From: Nitrobacteraceae bacterium AZCC 1564
GTDB taxonomy: Bacteria > Pseudomonadota > Alphaproteobacteria > Rhizobiales > Xanthobacteraceae
Direction of reading: 5' to 3'
Assembly: GCA_036924835.1 (NCBI GenBank)
Contig: JBAGRR010000001.1
Span: 4,851,001-4,915,000, forward strand
DNA length: 64,000 nucleotides
Below the pieces are notes generated by a model. That model ran no database searches, was not told where the DNA came from, and saw only the letters and a list, made by a program, of their open reading frames with translations. The position numbers were made by a program, and so were the translations under genes. Positions 15,681 through 23,578 of the stretch are shown here, piece after piece. Position 1 is the stretch's first letter; the number at the start of each line of letters is the position of its first letter.

Positions 15681-16004
15681 ATGTCCGACGTTCAAGACAT
15701 ACTGTTCAGAACCCTGGCCGATCCGACGCGGCGGGCGATCTTTGAGCGCTTGTGCCACGATGGCGAACAGACGGTCGGCGCGTTGACGGCGCGGGCGGGG
15801 GTTTCGCAGCCGGCGGTCTCGAAGCACCTTGGTGTGCTGAAGCAGGCCGGGCTCGTGCGCGATCGCCACGAAGGACGGCAGACCCACTACAGCGCCCAGC
15901 TCAATGCGCTCACCCCGCTGATTGACTGGGCCAGACAATTGCCCGGCTTCTGGGAGAACAAGCTCGACGGCCTCGAAGATCTGCTGGCGAGGATGGACCA
16001 ATGA
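15681..16004 (+). CDS. ArsR-family (SdpR-like) transcriptional regulator
   Basis: 107 residues. A winged helix-turn-helix is visible: ILFRTLADPTRRAIFERLCHDGEQTVGALTARAGVSQPAVSKHLGVLKQAGLVRDRHEGRQTHYS. The tail TPLIDWARQLPGFWENKLDGLEDLL is the usual SdpR/YgaV-like end. No cysteine metal site is present, so it is of the non-metal-sensing group that partners with SRPBCC/AHSA1 genes. Its stop overlaps the next start (ATGA), heading a five-gene operon that ends in such a gene. It is very likely autoregulated through the two dyads just upstream. Confidence 0.92.
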   Translation: MSDVQDILFRTLADPTRRAIFERLCHDGEQTVGALTARAGVSQPAVSKHLGVLKQAGLVRDRHEGRQTHYSAQLNALTPLIDWARQLPGFWENKLDGLEDLLARMDQ

Positions 16005-16666
16005 GCAAGCGAGCGACCAAGCCGCGCAGCGCTGTTGAGACGCGCGCCGTGGTTGCCAAGAGGACGTCTACCAAGCGCACCTCGAAGATATCGGTGAAGG
16101 CTGCGAAGAAAGTTAGCGCGACGCGTACCGTTGCGAAGGCCGGGAAAAAGGCGAGCAAGACAGAAGCCAAGAAAACTGCGGCCAGGAAAAGCGCAAGCAA
16201 GAAAACTGCGATGAAGAAAACTTCGCGCAAGAGCGCAGTGAAATCATCCTCGCCCAATTCCACACAGCCGGTGCTGCTCTCAGGCGGCAATCCGCAGATC
16301 GCAAAGGGCTATGGCGACGCGCCAGTGCAGGCGTACATCGCCGCAATGCCGGGTTGGAAGCGCAACATTGGACGCGCGCTCGATGAGCTGGTCGTGCGCA
16401 CCGTGCCGGGCGTACATAAAGCTGTGAAATGGAATTCGCCGCTCTACGGCATCGAAGGGCAGGGCTGGTTTCTCAGCCTTCATTGCTTCACGCATTACGT
16501 CAAAGTCGCGTTCTTCCGCGGCGCGTCGCTGCGCCCTGTGCCGCCCGGCGCGTCGAAGCATAAGGACGTGCGCTACCTCGATATCCGCGAAGACGATGAA
16601 ATCGACGAAGCCCAGCTTAGGAGTTGGGTGAAGCAGGCGAGCGAATTGCCCGGCGAAAAAATGTAA
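16001..16666 (+). CDS. DUF1801 protein with histone H1-like Lys/Ala-rich N-terminus
   Basis: 221 residues. Residues 1-90 are a low-complexity Lys/Ala/Ser/Thr/Arg tail (KRATKPRSAVETR, KRTSTKRTSKISVKAAKK, AKAGKKASKTEAKKTAARK and so on) like bacterial H1 or AlgP tails. From about residue 95 follows a DUF1801 (YdhG-like) domain: VQAYIAAMPGWKRNIGRALDELVVRTVPGVHKAVKWNSPLYGIEGQGWFLSLHCFTHYVKVAFFRG, ending DIREDDEIDEAQLRSWVKQASELP. DUF1801 proteins commonly sit with ArsR/AHSA1 genes; activity is unknown. The tail could bind nucleic acid, which is inference. It overlaps arsR by 4 bp. Confidence 0.85.
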   Translation: MSKRATKPRSAVETRAVVAKRTSTKRTSKISVKAAKKVSATRTVAKAGKKASKTEAKKTAARKSASKKTAMKKTSRKSAVKSSSPNSTQPVLLSGGNPQIAKGYGDAPVQAYIAAMPGWKRNIGRALDELVVRTVPGVHKAVKWNSPLYGIEGQGWFLSLHCFTHYVKVAFFRGASLRPVPPGASKHKDVRYLDIREDDEIDEAQLRSWVKQASELPGEKM

Positions 16667-16715
16667 GCGCGCCGGAAGGCGCTCAGTTCTGTGCATAATA
16701 GTAGGAGAGTTGAAT

Positions 16716-16937
16716 ATGAGCCTATGGATTCGGCAGAGCCATCGCTGGCTGTCCATGATCTTCACGCTGACCGTTGTTGCGAATTTCGTCGCGCGGATTT
16801 TTGGCGAGCCGCCCGCATGGATAACCTACTCGCCGCTGCTGCCACTGTTCCTGCTGTTGTTCAGCGGTCTCTATATGTTCGTGCTGCCTTATGTAGGCAA
16901 GCCACGGACCGCTAGCGCGCAGGAGCGAGCGCGATGA
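16716..16937 (+). CDS. Small membrane protein in the ArsR operon
   Basis: 73 residues from ATG 16716 (AGGAGAG 7 bases upstream; a TTG two codons earlier is less well placed). MSLWIRQSHRWLSMIFTLTVVANFVARIFG and ITYSPLLPLFLLLFSGLYMFVLPYVGK give two membrane helices. The pattern RQxHRWLSxxFTxTVxANF is recurrent in small proteins linked to ArsR/DUF1801 operons. It overlaps the next gene by 4 bp. Confidence 0.7.
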   Translation: MSLWIRQSHRWLSMIFTLTVVANFVARIFGEPPAWITYSPLLPLFLLLFSGLYMFVLPYVGKPRTASAQERAR

Positions 16938-17347
16938 TCAAGAGCGAATCCCCATCAAAGCTGATCGATGGGCGGATCAAGGAGCTGGGCGACTGGCGCG
17001 GCGAGACCCTCGCGCGTGTGCGCGCGATCATCAAGCAGGCCGATCCCGATGTGGTCGAGGAGTGGAAGTGGCGCGGCGTCCCGGTGTGGGAGCACGACGG
17101 CATCATCTGCACGGGCGAGACCTATAAGGCAGCCGTGAAGCTGACGTTTGCCAAGGGCGCGTCGCTGGACGATCCGTCAAAGCTTTTCAATTCAAGCCTC
17201 GAGGGCAACACGAGGCGCGCCATCGATATTCATGAAGGCGAGAAAATCGATGAGAAGGCGCTGAAGGCGCTCATCCGCGCCGCCATCGAACTGAACACCT
17301 CAGCACGGACCAAGAAGAAAACCGCGAAGAAGAAGGAGACGCGATGA
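16934..17347 (+). CDS. DUF1801 domain protein
   Basis: 137 residues. The domain pattern is IDGRIKELGDWRGETLARVRAIIKQADPDVVEEWKWRGVPVWEHDGIICTGETYKAAVKLTFAKGASLDDPSKLFNSSLEGNTRRAIDIHEGEKIDEKALKALIRAAIELN. It ends in a short Lys-rich tail (RTKKKTAKKKETR), echoing the long basic tail of the other DUF1801 protein in this operon. The WRGVPVWEHDG and GNTRRAIDIHEGEKID motifs are typical. It overlaps neighbours by 4 bp on both sides. Function is unknown. Confidence 0.88.
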   Translation: MIKSESPSKLIDGRIKELGDWRGETLARVRAIIKQADPDVVEEWKWRGVPVWEHDGIICTGETYKAAVKLTFAKGASLDDPSKLFNSSLEGNTRRAIDIHEGEKIDEKALKALIRAAIELNTSARTKKKTAKKKETR

Positions 17348-17784
17348 ACACCGCGACCGAAACCCTCTCCGTCGTCGTCGAACGCGACATTCCTCATGCG
17401 CCGGAAAAGATCTGGCGCGCGCTCACGCAGCCGCATCTCATTTCCGAATGGCTGATGAAGAACGACTTCGCGCCGGTGGTGGGGCATCGCTTCAATCTCA
17501 GCATGGACCCGCAACCCGCCATGCCCATCGTGCTCGATTGCGAAGTGCTGGCCATCGAGCCGCACAAGACGCTGTCCTACACCTGGGATTTTGCGAATGA
17601 GAATCCGGCCTTCGCGCTGAAGAGCGTGGTGACGTTTACGCTGACGCCGACGGAGAAGGGCACGCATTTGCGCGTGGAGCAGGCGGGCTTCCGGCCGGAT
17701 CAGAAGCAGGCCTATGGCGGCGCCCGGTTCGGCTGGCAGAAATACCTCGCCAACCTTGAAGAGGTATCGGCGCAGGCTGATTGA
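17344..17784 (+). CDS. SRPBCC / AHSA1-type protein
   Basis: 146 residues with the START-like AHSA1 pattern: VVVERDIPHAPEKIWRALTQPHLISEWLMKNDFAPVVGHRFNL, the central LDCEVLAIEPHKTLSYTWDF, VVTFTLTPTEKGTHLRVEQAGF and the C-terminal helix GGARFGWQKYLANLEEV. The fold binds a hydrophobic ligand in an internal cavity. With an ArsR gene at the head of the operon this is a known pairing, thought to link ligand sensing or binding to regulation; the ligand is unknown. Confidence 0.9.
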   Translation: MNTATETLSVVVERDIPHAPEKIWRALTQPHLISEWLMKNDFAPVVGHRFNLSMDPQPAMPIVLDCEVLAIEPHKTLSYTWDFANENPAFALKSVVTFTLTPTEKGTHLRVEQAGFRPDQKQAYGGARFGWQKYLANLEEVSAQAD

Positions 17785-17849
17785 CATCTGCCGGTCATGA
17801 CTCAACAGCTGCCAAACGCGCATCCATCTGCTATGAGAGCCCCGCCTTG

Positions 17850-17914
17850 CTAGTGTTCTGAATCCGAAGTTCGCCTCGTAATGCAGCGCATTCCGTAGCG
17901 AACTTCGACACTAG
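17850..17914. repeat. Double-hairpin repeat, copy 3 (hairpin A only, degraded)
   Basis: CTAGTGTTCTGAATCCGAAGTTCGC and the right arm GCGAACTTCG-ACACTAG, which has lost about six bases, around the loop CTCGTAATGCAGCGCATTCCGTA. It is a solo hairpin A remnant without the linker or hairpin B. It lies 27 bp before the gene at 17941. Confidence 0.8.
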
Positions 17915-17940
17915 GTGGGGTTTTCATTGCGGGCGAGCGA

Positions 17941-18258
17941 ATGAGCAGACCGATCATTGCGATGGCCAAATCATTTACAGCGAAGTCACTACTGGCCGTA
18001 CTTATGATGTCGGCGCCGCTGTTGCCGAGTACAGCGGCGCATGCCGAAAGACTCGTGCAATCTCCGCTCTCGCCGCGCATGACCGGCGCTTTCATCTCGC
18101 GCTTCGCTCCGGCGGAGGCCGTCACCTGCGAGGAGCGATACCAGTCGGTCTGCGCCCGTCCGTGCACCACCTGGGCCGGCGCGCAGCCGGACTTTCAATT
18201 TTCCTACGACATCTGCGTGGCGAATTGCCCGAAGCCGATCCGTGGCACCTGCAGGTGA
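17941..18258 (+). CDS. Small secreted Cys-containing hypothetical protein
   Basis: 105 residues; a second ATG at 17962 would leave a tighter signal peptide (MAKSFTAKSLLAVLMMSAPLLPSTAAHA). The mature part is short and has six cysteines (VTCEERYQSVCARPCTTWAGA, YDICVANCPKPIRGTC), suggesting disulfide bonds in the periplasm. No family name comes to mind. Confidence 0.6.
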   Translation: MSRPIIAMAKSFTAKSLLAVLMMSAPLLPSTAAHAERLVQSPLSPRMTGAFISRFAPAEAVTCEERYQSVCARPCTTWAGAQPDFQFSYDICVANCPKPIRGTCR

Positions 18259-18294
18259 GGGGCGTTCCATTGTGCGCAGGACTGGGGAAGTGAG

Positions 18295-18699
18295 ATGAAC
18301 TTTGCGCCGCTCCTGGATGTTGTGGCTCCAATCCCGCTTCACGCGTTTACCGCGATGGCCGCTCTTTTCCTTGGCATCATCCAGCTCATTGCGCCGAAGG
18401 GGACGCTGCCTCATCGCGCCCTTGGCTGGGTCAGGATCGCGCTGATGCTCATCATCAGCGTGTCCTCGCTCTGGATTCACGGCGACGGCTGGAGGCTTTG
18501 GCGAAACTGGAGTCCCATTCATATCCTGTCGGTTTTCGTGCCGCTGATGCTGTTGCTTGGCGCCGCTTACGCCCACACCCACAATGTGAGAGGGCATCAG
18601 ATCACGATGATTTCGATCTTCGCCGGCGCGCTTGTGATTGCGGGTATCTTCACACTCCTGCCGGGCAGGATCATGCACAAGGTCGTGTTCGGGCATTAG
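18295..18699 (+). CDS. DUF2306-type small membrane protein
   Basis: 134 residues with four membrane helices: VAPIPLHAFTAMAALFLGIIQLI, RIALMLIISVSSLWIH, PIHILSVFVPLMLLLGAAYA and ITMISIFAGALVIAGIFTLLPGRIMH. The pattern PLHAFTAMAALFLGIIQLxxPKGTLPHRxLGWxR and the terminal LPGRxMHxxxFG are typical of DUF2306 proteins. Function is unknown. It is monocistronic by spacing. Confidence 0.8.
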   Translation: MNFAPLLDVVAPIPLHAFTAMAALFLGIIQLIAPKGTLPHRALGWVRIALMLIISVSSLWIHGDGWRLWRNWSPIHILSVFVPLMLLLGAAYAHTHNVRGHQITMISIFAGALVIAGIFTLLPGRIMHKVVFGH

Positions 18700-18864
18700 G
18701 CGGCCCCGCGGCGTCTCTTGTTCGCGCATTGCGCAGCGTCGCCGCTTTCACCTTGTGTTTCACACCTTTACACATCTGTTGCGCTGAAGTTTCTCTGCAC
18801 AAAGAAAGTCTGCCCGGCATAGCGCTTTGGTGGTCAAATCAGGCGGGGTGTGCTTAGTGGCGCT

Positions 18865-20721
18865 ATGCATCCCACCTCCGAACATCGCCGCGACATCGAT
18901 TGGCTTCGGGCGATCGCCGTCATCACGGTGATCGGCTTTCATTTTGAAATACCCGGCTTTCGGGGCGGGTTCGTTGGCGTCGATATCTTCTTTGTGATTT
19001 CGGGCCTTCTGATCGGCCGTATCATTCAGTCGGAGCTGGCGGCAGGAACGTTCTCGTTTCTTAGCTTTTATGAGCGCCGTATCCGCCGCCTCATCCCCGC
19101 GCTGTACGTGATGCTGGTCATCGTCGCGCTAGCGGGCGGCGAGGTGCTATTCGGCTCGGAGCGATCGGATTTTGTCCGCTCCATCCTTGGCGTCGCGACC
19201 TTCACATCGAATGTGATGTTCTGGTCGCAGAGCGGATATTTCGACCGCGCATCATCGGAGAAGCCGCTGCTCCACACCTGGTCGCTCGGCATCGAAGAGC
19301 AGTTTTACATTCTGCTGCCGCTTGTTCTGTGGCTGCTGTTCCGGATTCAGAGCGTCAACATTCGCCGCGCGTGCATAGCGGCGCTGGCGGTCTGTTCGTT
19401 CCTCGTCAGTCAATGGCTTTTGAATCGCGATGCGGCTGGCGCCTTCTTCCTCATTCAGTCCCGCGCATGGGAATTGCTCGCGGGCGTCATGCTGACATGG
19501 CTGCCCGTGATGCGCCTCGGCTGGATCGCGCATCTCCTGCGTGTCGCGGGCGTGACGCTGATTACGATCGCAGTGCTGTCGTATACCCCGCGCATGGCAT
19601 TCCCCGGTCTCAATGCTTTGCTGCCGGTTATTGGAGCGGCATTGTTTCTGTCAGCAGGGCCGACCTCCTTGCGCGCCCGTCCTGTCGAGCTCATCGGCCA
19701 GATGTCCTATTCGCTGTACCTCTGGCACTGGCCGATCTTCACGCTCGCAAAGCTGGGTTCGGTGACGCAGACGGTCACGGCCGCGGAGAAACTAGTTCTG
19801 TTCGCACTGCTCGCGGTGGCCGCCTCCGCTTCTTACTTTCTGATTGAACGCCGCTTCCGCTATGCGCCTATTTCGCAGCGAACTGTTTTTGTCGGCTCCG
19901 CGGCGACCACTGCGCTGCTCGTAGCGGTTGCCATTCTCGGGACAAGCAGCACGCGAACGTCCGCGCAAGCCTCCCACTCATATGAAACGCAACTTGACTC
20001 GGCATATGTCGGACGTTGCTTCGCCCAGGATTGGACGCTGGACAAACACCCGGAATGTTTTTCTTTCGATCATCGGAAGCAAGTTGCATTCTTGTGGGGC
20101 GATAGCCTTGCAGCTCAGTATTACCCGGGGCTGAGCGGCGAAGTCCCGGACGGGACAACCCTGTTATACGCAACGGGCGCCGCATGCTTCCCGACATTTA
20201 ATCCGATCTTTGGACAAAAGGATTATTGCGCGCCGCTTGCAAAACAAGTCAGGACCTTCCTAAACACCGCCTCGGTCCGGCTGTTGATCATCTCGGGAGA
20301 CTGGCTGACCTATAGCCAGGAAGCCGGAATCGCTAATTTCGTTTCGAATCTCAAAACGACGATCGCTCAAGTTGGCGTTCCTGTCGTCCTGATTGGTCCA
20401 TCCGTTCAATTCAGAGGCCGCTTACCATCCATCCTGACCCGTGCATTTGCCCGTACCGGGAAGCTGCCAGAAACGCATGACATCATCCTGGAAGAGCTCG
20501 CGACGTTAGATCGCGATATGAAATCAGCGTTCTCGTCGGTCGAAGGCGTCACTTACATCTCTGCCCTGGACACTCTTTGTCCGCAGGGGAATTGCCGTCT
20601 CGTTGTTGGCAGCGATGTCCCGCTTGTTTGGGATCACGCCCATCTCACCGTAGAAGGCTCCAAGTACGCTGGACATCTCCTGTCACCGCCGATCTTTTCT
20701 CGGATGGTGGCAGAGCCTTAG
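18865..20721 (+). CDS. Acyltransferase-3 / SGNH two-domain surface acetyltransferase (OafA-like)
   Basis: 618 residues from ATG 18865; a GTG at 18850 is an alternative. Residues 1 to about 350 form an acyltransferase-3 membrane domain: HRRDIDWLRAIAVITVIGFHF (catalytic-type His), GFVGVDIFFVISGLLI, FYERRIRRLIPALY, LLHTWSLGIEEQFYILLPLVLW and MSYSLYLWHWPIF. The C-terminal 260 residues are an SGNH-type extracytoplasmic domain with FLWGDSLAAQYYPGL and a WDHAHLTVEGSKYAG His block. Such proteins move acyl groups across the membrane onto lipopolysaccharide or other glycans. It is about the usual length for the OafA class. A stem-loop follows. Confidence 0.9.
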   Translation: MHPTSEHRRDIDWLRAIAVITVIGFHFEIPGFRGGFVGVDIFFVISGLLIGRIIQSELAAGTFSFLSFYERRIRRLIPALYVMLVIVALAGGEVLFGSERSDFVRSILGVATFTSNVMFWSQSGYFDRASSEKPLLHTWSLGIEEQFYILLPLVLWLLFRIQSVNIRRACIAALAVCSFLVSQWLLNRDAAGAFFLIQSRAWELLAGVMLTWLPVMRLGWIAHLLRVAGVTLITIAVLSYTPRMAFPGLNALLPVIGAALFLSAGPTSLRARPVELIGQMSYSLYLWHWPIFTLAKLGSVTQTVTAAEKLVLFALLAVAASASYFLIERRFRYAPISQRTVFVGSAATTALLVAVAILGTSSTRTSAQASHSYETQLDSAYVGRCFAQDWTLDKHPECFSFDHRKQVAFLWGDSLAAQYYPGLSGEVPDGTTLLYATGAACFPTFNPIFGQKDYCAPLAKQVRTFLNTASVRLLIISGDWLTYSQEAGIANFVSNLKTTIAQVGVPVVLIGPSVQFRGRLPSILTRAFARTGKLPETHDIILEELATLDRDMKSAFSSVEGVTYISALDTLCPQGNCRLVVGSDVPLVWDHAHLTVEGSKYAGHLLSPPIFSRMVAEP

Positions 20722-20755
20722 GCCGTTTCCTTGACGATCCGCGAGGCAGAGCGCG

Positions 20756-20785
20756 ACGTGTCGGCCGATGATGTTCCCGACACGT
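20756..20785. terminator. Possible stem-loop terminator after the acyltransferase gene
   Basis: ACGTGTCGG (20756-20764) and CCGACACGT (20777-20785) pair perfectly 35 bp after the stop. No T-run follows, so it may be a transcript-end stabiliser and not a classical terminator. The rest of the gene-free stretch to 20980 shows nothing I can name. Confidence 0.4.
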
Positions 20786-20980
20786 CTCGGTGACGTGCGG
20801 TCAGGAGGCTCCCATCATCTTATTGCGGTTTGCATCAGCGCCTTAAGAGCCCTGGCCCAATATGTTGTCAGCATCATTCACACAGCCTGTCCGGGCGGCA
20901 AAAGATGATACGTTGCACGCGGACGTAAAGCCGCTGGGCAGTCTAGCGGTCCGGTTTGTCTGAACGAAAGGTCCCGCACG

Positions 20981-21754
20981 ATGGAAATGCCGCGTAACCG
21001 CTTCAAGGCCGCGATCAAGCAAGGCAAGTTGCAGATCGGGCTGTGGAATAGCCTCTGCAGCCCCTTTGCGACTGACGTGATTGGCGACAGCGGATTCGAC
21101 TGGATCCTGCTCGACACCGAGCATGCGCCGAATGAGATCCCGAATGTAATGGCGCAGCTTCAGGCGCTCACCACCAGCACGGCGACGCCCATCGTGCGGC
21201 CGGCGTGGAACGACACGGTGTTGTTGAAGCGCGTGCTCGATATTGGGGCGCAGGCGGTGCTGGTGCCGTTCGTGCAGAACGCGGATGAGGCACGGCGGGC
21301 AGTCGCGGCGTGCCATTATCCGCCGTCGGGCGTGCGGGGCGTCACAGGTAGCGGACGCGCCAGCCGCTTCGGCCGTGTGAAGGATTATCTCAAGCAGGCT
21401 AACGATGAAATCTGCGTGCTGGTGCAGGTCGAGACGCGGGAAGCCATCGGCCATCTCGAGGAGATCGCGGCAGTGCCGGGCATCGACGGCATCTTCGTTG
21501 GCCCCGCGGACCTCGCGGCCTCCATGGGCCACATCGGCAATTCCGCGCATCCCGATGTGCAGGCAGCGATTGAAGAAGTGGTGAAGCGGCTGAAGAAAGT
21601 GGGAAAACCCGCCGGCATTCTTACGCCGAACGAGGCGGAAGCCGATCGCTACATCGAATGGGGCTACACCTTCGTGGCTGTCGGCAGCGACTTGGGCCTG
21701 TTGTCGAAGAACGCCGATGCACTGGCCAAACGCTTCGCCGCGGCGAAAAAGTAG
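20981..21754 (+). CDS. hpaI: HpcH/HpaI-family class II aldolase
   Basis: 257 residues. Hallmarks: IGLWNSLCSPFATDVIGDSGFDWILLDTEHAPNE (catalytic Asp45/His48 region), PIVRPAWNDTVLLKRVLDIGAQAVLVPFVQNADEARRAVAACHYPPSGVRGV, metal-ligand Glu in CVLVQVETREA, and the GPADLAASMGHIGN motif with the metal-binding Asp. Length is that of 4-hydroxy-2-oxoheptanedioate aldolase (about 260). Family enzymes cleave 4-hydroxy-2-oxo acids to pyruvate and an aldehyde; no other hpa genes are nearby, so the physiological substrate is open. Degraded copies of its 3' end with the same stem-loop lie at 24.3 and 35.4 kb. Confidence 0.88.
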   Translation: MEMPRNRFKAAIKQGKLQIGLWNSLCSPFATDVIGDSGFDWILLDTEHAPNEIPNVMAQLQALTTSTATPIVRPAWNDTVLLKRVLDIGAQAVLVPFVQNADEARRAVAACHYPPSGVRGVTGSGRASRFGRVKDYLKQANDEICVLVQVETREAIGHLEEIAAVPGIDGIFVGPADLAASMGHIGNSAHPDVQAAIEEVVKRLKKVGKPAGILTPNEAEADRYIEWGYTFVAVGSDLGLLSKNADALAKRFAAAKK

Positions 21755-21784
21755 GGCGTAAAGAGAAGGTGTAACGCGATTGGC

Positions 21785-21810
21785 ATCTGGCGGAGGAAAT
21801 TCCGCCAGAT
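21785..21810. terminator. Stem-loop between hpaI and the convergent tetR
   Basis: ATCTGGCGGA and TCCGCCAGAT form a perfect 10-bp stem with a 6-base loop, 30 bp after the aldolase stop and 41 bp beyond the end of the convergent regulator gene. A bidirectional terminator role is likely, although no T-run is seen. Related stems occur at 24369 and 35476. Confidence 0.55.
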
Positions 21811-21851
21811 CCGATGAGGCGCCAAAGGAGCAGGGTCCGCCCGGGTATCTT

Positions 21852-22472
21852 TCACCGGCGTCGGAGCGTTCCGAGCAGCGCGTCGATGATGTCCCGGCCG
21901 CGCTCCCTTAAGCCTTTGGGGTCATCCGTATTGGGCAGCATCAGCGCGATCTTACAGATCATGGCATCGACCATGCGCGCGAGAAGCTCAACGTCCTCGA
22001 ATGCGAGTTCGCCATCGCGCTTGAGTGCCTTGATGCTCGCCATCAACAAGGCCATTGGATAGGTTTCTTCGATTTCCTGGAAGCGCTCATTGCCGAGCAC
22101 TGCCGAACCCTCCTGAATGACAATGCGTCTATAAGCAGGCTCAAGACAGACATCGAGATAAGCGTCGATCCCGACGAAGAGACGATCCCATATCTTCCGC
22201 TGATCCCGCGATTTCTCGTTCACCTTGGCGACGGCTTCTTGCTGCATCGAGATGACGACGGCATCGAACAGAGCCTTCTTGTCTTCGAAGTGATGATAGA
22301 AGGCGCCTCTCGTGACCCTTGCCTCGCGCGAGATCGCTTCCACTCCCGCGGCCTGATAGCCCTCACGCGCAAATATATCGCGCCCGGCAGCGAGCAGGGC
22401 ATTGCGCGTCGCTTCCGTGTATTCCTCGCGTCTCGTCTTGTTCGGCTTGGGATCCCTCATCCGGAAAATCAT
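21852..22472 (-). CDS. TetR-family transcriptional repressor
   Basis: 206 residues from ATG 22472; ATG 22460 (MRDPKPNKTRR) is equally possible. The helix-turn-helix domain is typical: YTEATRNALLAAGRDIFAREGYQAAGVEAISREARVTRGAFYHHFEDKKALFDAVV. The ligand domain follows with QRKIWDRLFVGIDAYLDVCLEPAYRRIVIQEGSAVLG. It is divergent from the SnoaL/DUF3237/aquaporin operon, with a dyad between them, so it most likely represses that operon and itself. Confidence 0.9.
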   Translation of the reverse strand: MIFRMRDPKPNKTRREEYTEATRNALLAAGRDIFAREGYQAAGVEAISREARVTRGAFYHHFEDKKALFDAVVISMQQEAVAKVNEKSRDQRKIWDRLFVGIDAYLDVCLEPAYRRIVIQEGSAVLGNERFQEIEETYPMALLMASIKALKRDGELAFEDVELLARMVDAMICKIALMLPNTDDPKGLRERGRDIIDALLGTLRRR

Positions 22473-22505
22473 ACAGCTTGACTGGATGTCATCATCATGT
22501 TTATT

Positions 22506-22522
22506 ACATACTGAATGTATGT
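22506..22522. promoter_or_regulatory. TetR operator candidate ACATAC-N5-GTATGT
   Basis: A perfect 6+6 inverted repeat centred between the divergent starts at 22472 and 22556. Size, symmetry and position are as expected for the operator of the adjacent TetR protein. Confidence 0.65.
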
Positions 22523-22555
22523 GAAAGACAGGGAGTACACGGAAGGGGATGGGAC

Positions 22556-23017
22556 ATGGATGGCGATCTGATGTTCGATCTGGCGCAACGTCTGGCCGTT
22601 GCGAAAAGCCGGCAGGATCTGCCGGCTGCACTCAAGCTTTTCGACAAGGAGATCTTGCTGGAAACTCCGGCATTCGGCACGAGGGCCCGCGGCTTGGCCG
22701 AGAACGAGGCGGTCCTCGAGAGATTCTTCAAAACGTTTCCCGACTACGACGTGGTCCTTGAAGGCCATGCGAACAATGGCGAGACCCTGATTTGCTGGGG
22801 CACCGCCCGGATGACGATGACCGGCGACCGATTTGGCGCCCAGCCCAATGGGAAGCGCGCCGAGATTCCGGTGTTCATCAAATTCTCGTTCAGGAACGAC
22901 CTGATCGCGAGCGAGCATTTCTTCTTCGATCTCTCCGCCTTGTGCTCGCAATCCGGCATCTCAACGGATGCAGTCAGGCAAAAGCTGTTCGGCGAACCGC
23001 TTTCCACAGCGATGTAG
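22556..23017 (+). CDS. SnoaL/NTF2-fold ester-cyclase-like protein
   Basis: 153 residues from ATG 22556 (AAGGGGA upstream). Pattern: FDLAQRLAVAKSRQDLPAALKLFDKEILLETPAFGTRARGLAENEAVLERFFKTFPDYDVVLEGHANNGETLICWGTARMTMTGDRFGAQPNGKRAEIPVFIKFSFRNDLIASEHFFFDLSALCSQSG. FPDYDVVLE and GKRAEIPVFIKFSFRNDLI are typical of SnoaL-like polyketide-cyclase and dehydratase proteins. First gene of a three-gene TetR-controlled unit; the ligand or substrate is unknown. Confidence 0.82.
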   Translation: MDGDLMFDLAQRLAVAKSRQDLPAALKLFDKEILLETPAFGTRARGLAENEAVLERFFKTFPDYDVVLEGHANNGETLICWGTARMTMTGDRFGAQPNGKRAEIPVFIKFSFRNDLIASEHFFFDLSALCSQSGISTDAVRQKLFGEPLSTAM

Positions 23018-23055
23018 CTTTCGTCATCTCGGTTTGAGGATAGGAGGGTGCGGAC

Positions 23056-23550
23056 ATGACGCTCGATCATCGCGTGAGATCCGTTGCGGACATCAAGACC
23101 GAACTTCTTTTCGACATCGTCGTGGATCTGAACCCGCGCCAGGGCTTTGGCGATGGTCCCTTCGGGCGGCGGGTTTTCTTTGGTGCGGCAGGCGGGTCTT
23201 TCGAAGGCCCGAAGCTGCGCGGTGACGTCTTGCCCGGTGGGGGCGACTGGGCGCTGTTTCGTCCAGACGGCGCCATGACTTTGGACGTGCGCTTGACGCT
23301 GCGGACGCACGACGGCGCCTTGATCCACATGACCTATGGCGGTCGCTGGATCGTGCCGGCCGCGTTGCAGGCTGACATGAAAGATCCGGTCAAGCGCATC
23401 CAGGTGGATCCTGCTCAATACTATTTCAGGACCAATCCTCTGTTCGAAACAGGCTCACCTGAATACGCGTGGATGAACGATATCGTCTGTGTCGGATCGG
23501 GATATCTGGTCGAAGGCGCGGTTGCCTACCGAATCTCTCAGGTTATTTGA
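23056..23550 (+). CDS. DUF3237 domain protein
   Basis: 164 residues. The DUF3237 signature is present: LLFDIVVDLNPRQGFGDGPFGRRVFFGAAGGSFEGPKLRGDVLPGGGDWALFRPDGAMTLDVRLTLRTHDGALIHMTYGGRW and the later YYFRTNPLFETGSPEYAWMNDIVCVGSG. The family is an all-beta fold of unknown activity often found with catabolic genes. It lies 38 bp after the SnoaL-like gene and 28 bp before the aquaporin, consistent with one operon. Confidence 0.9.
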   Translation: MTLDHRVRSVADIKTELLFDIVVDLNPRQGFGDGPFGRRVFFGAAGGSFEGPKLRGDVLPGGGDWALFRPDGAMTLDVRLTLRTHDGALIHMTYGGRWIVPAALQADMKDPVKRIQVDPAQYYFRTNPLFETGSPEYAWMNDIVCVGSGYLVEGAVAYRISQVI

Positions 23551-23578
23551 GAAGACGATTTTCGTGGAGGCAAAGGTC

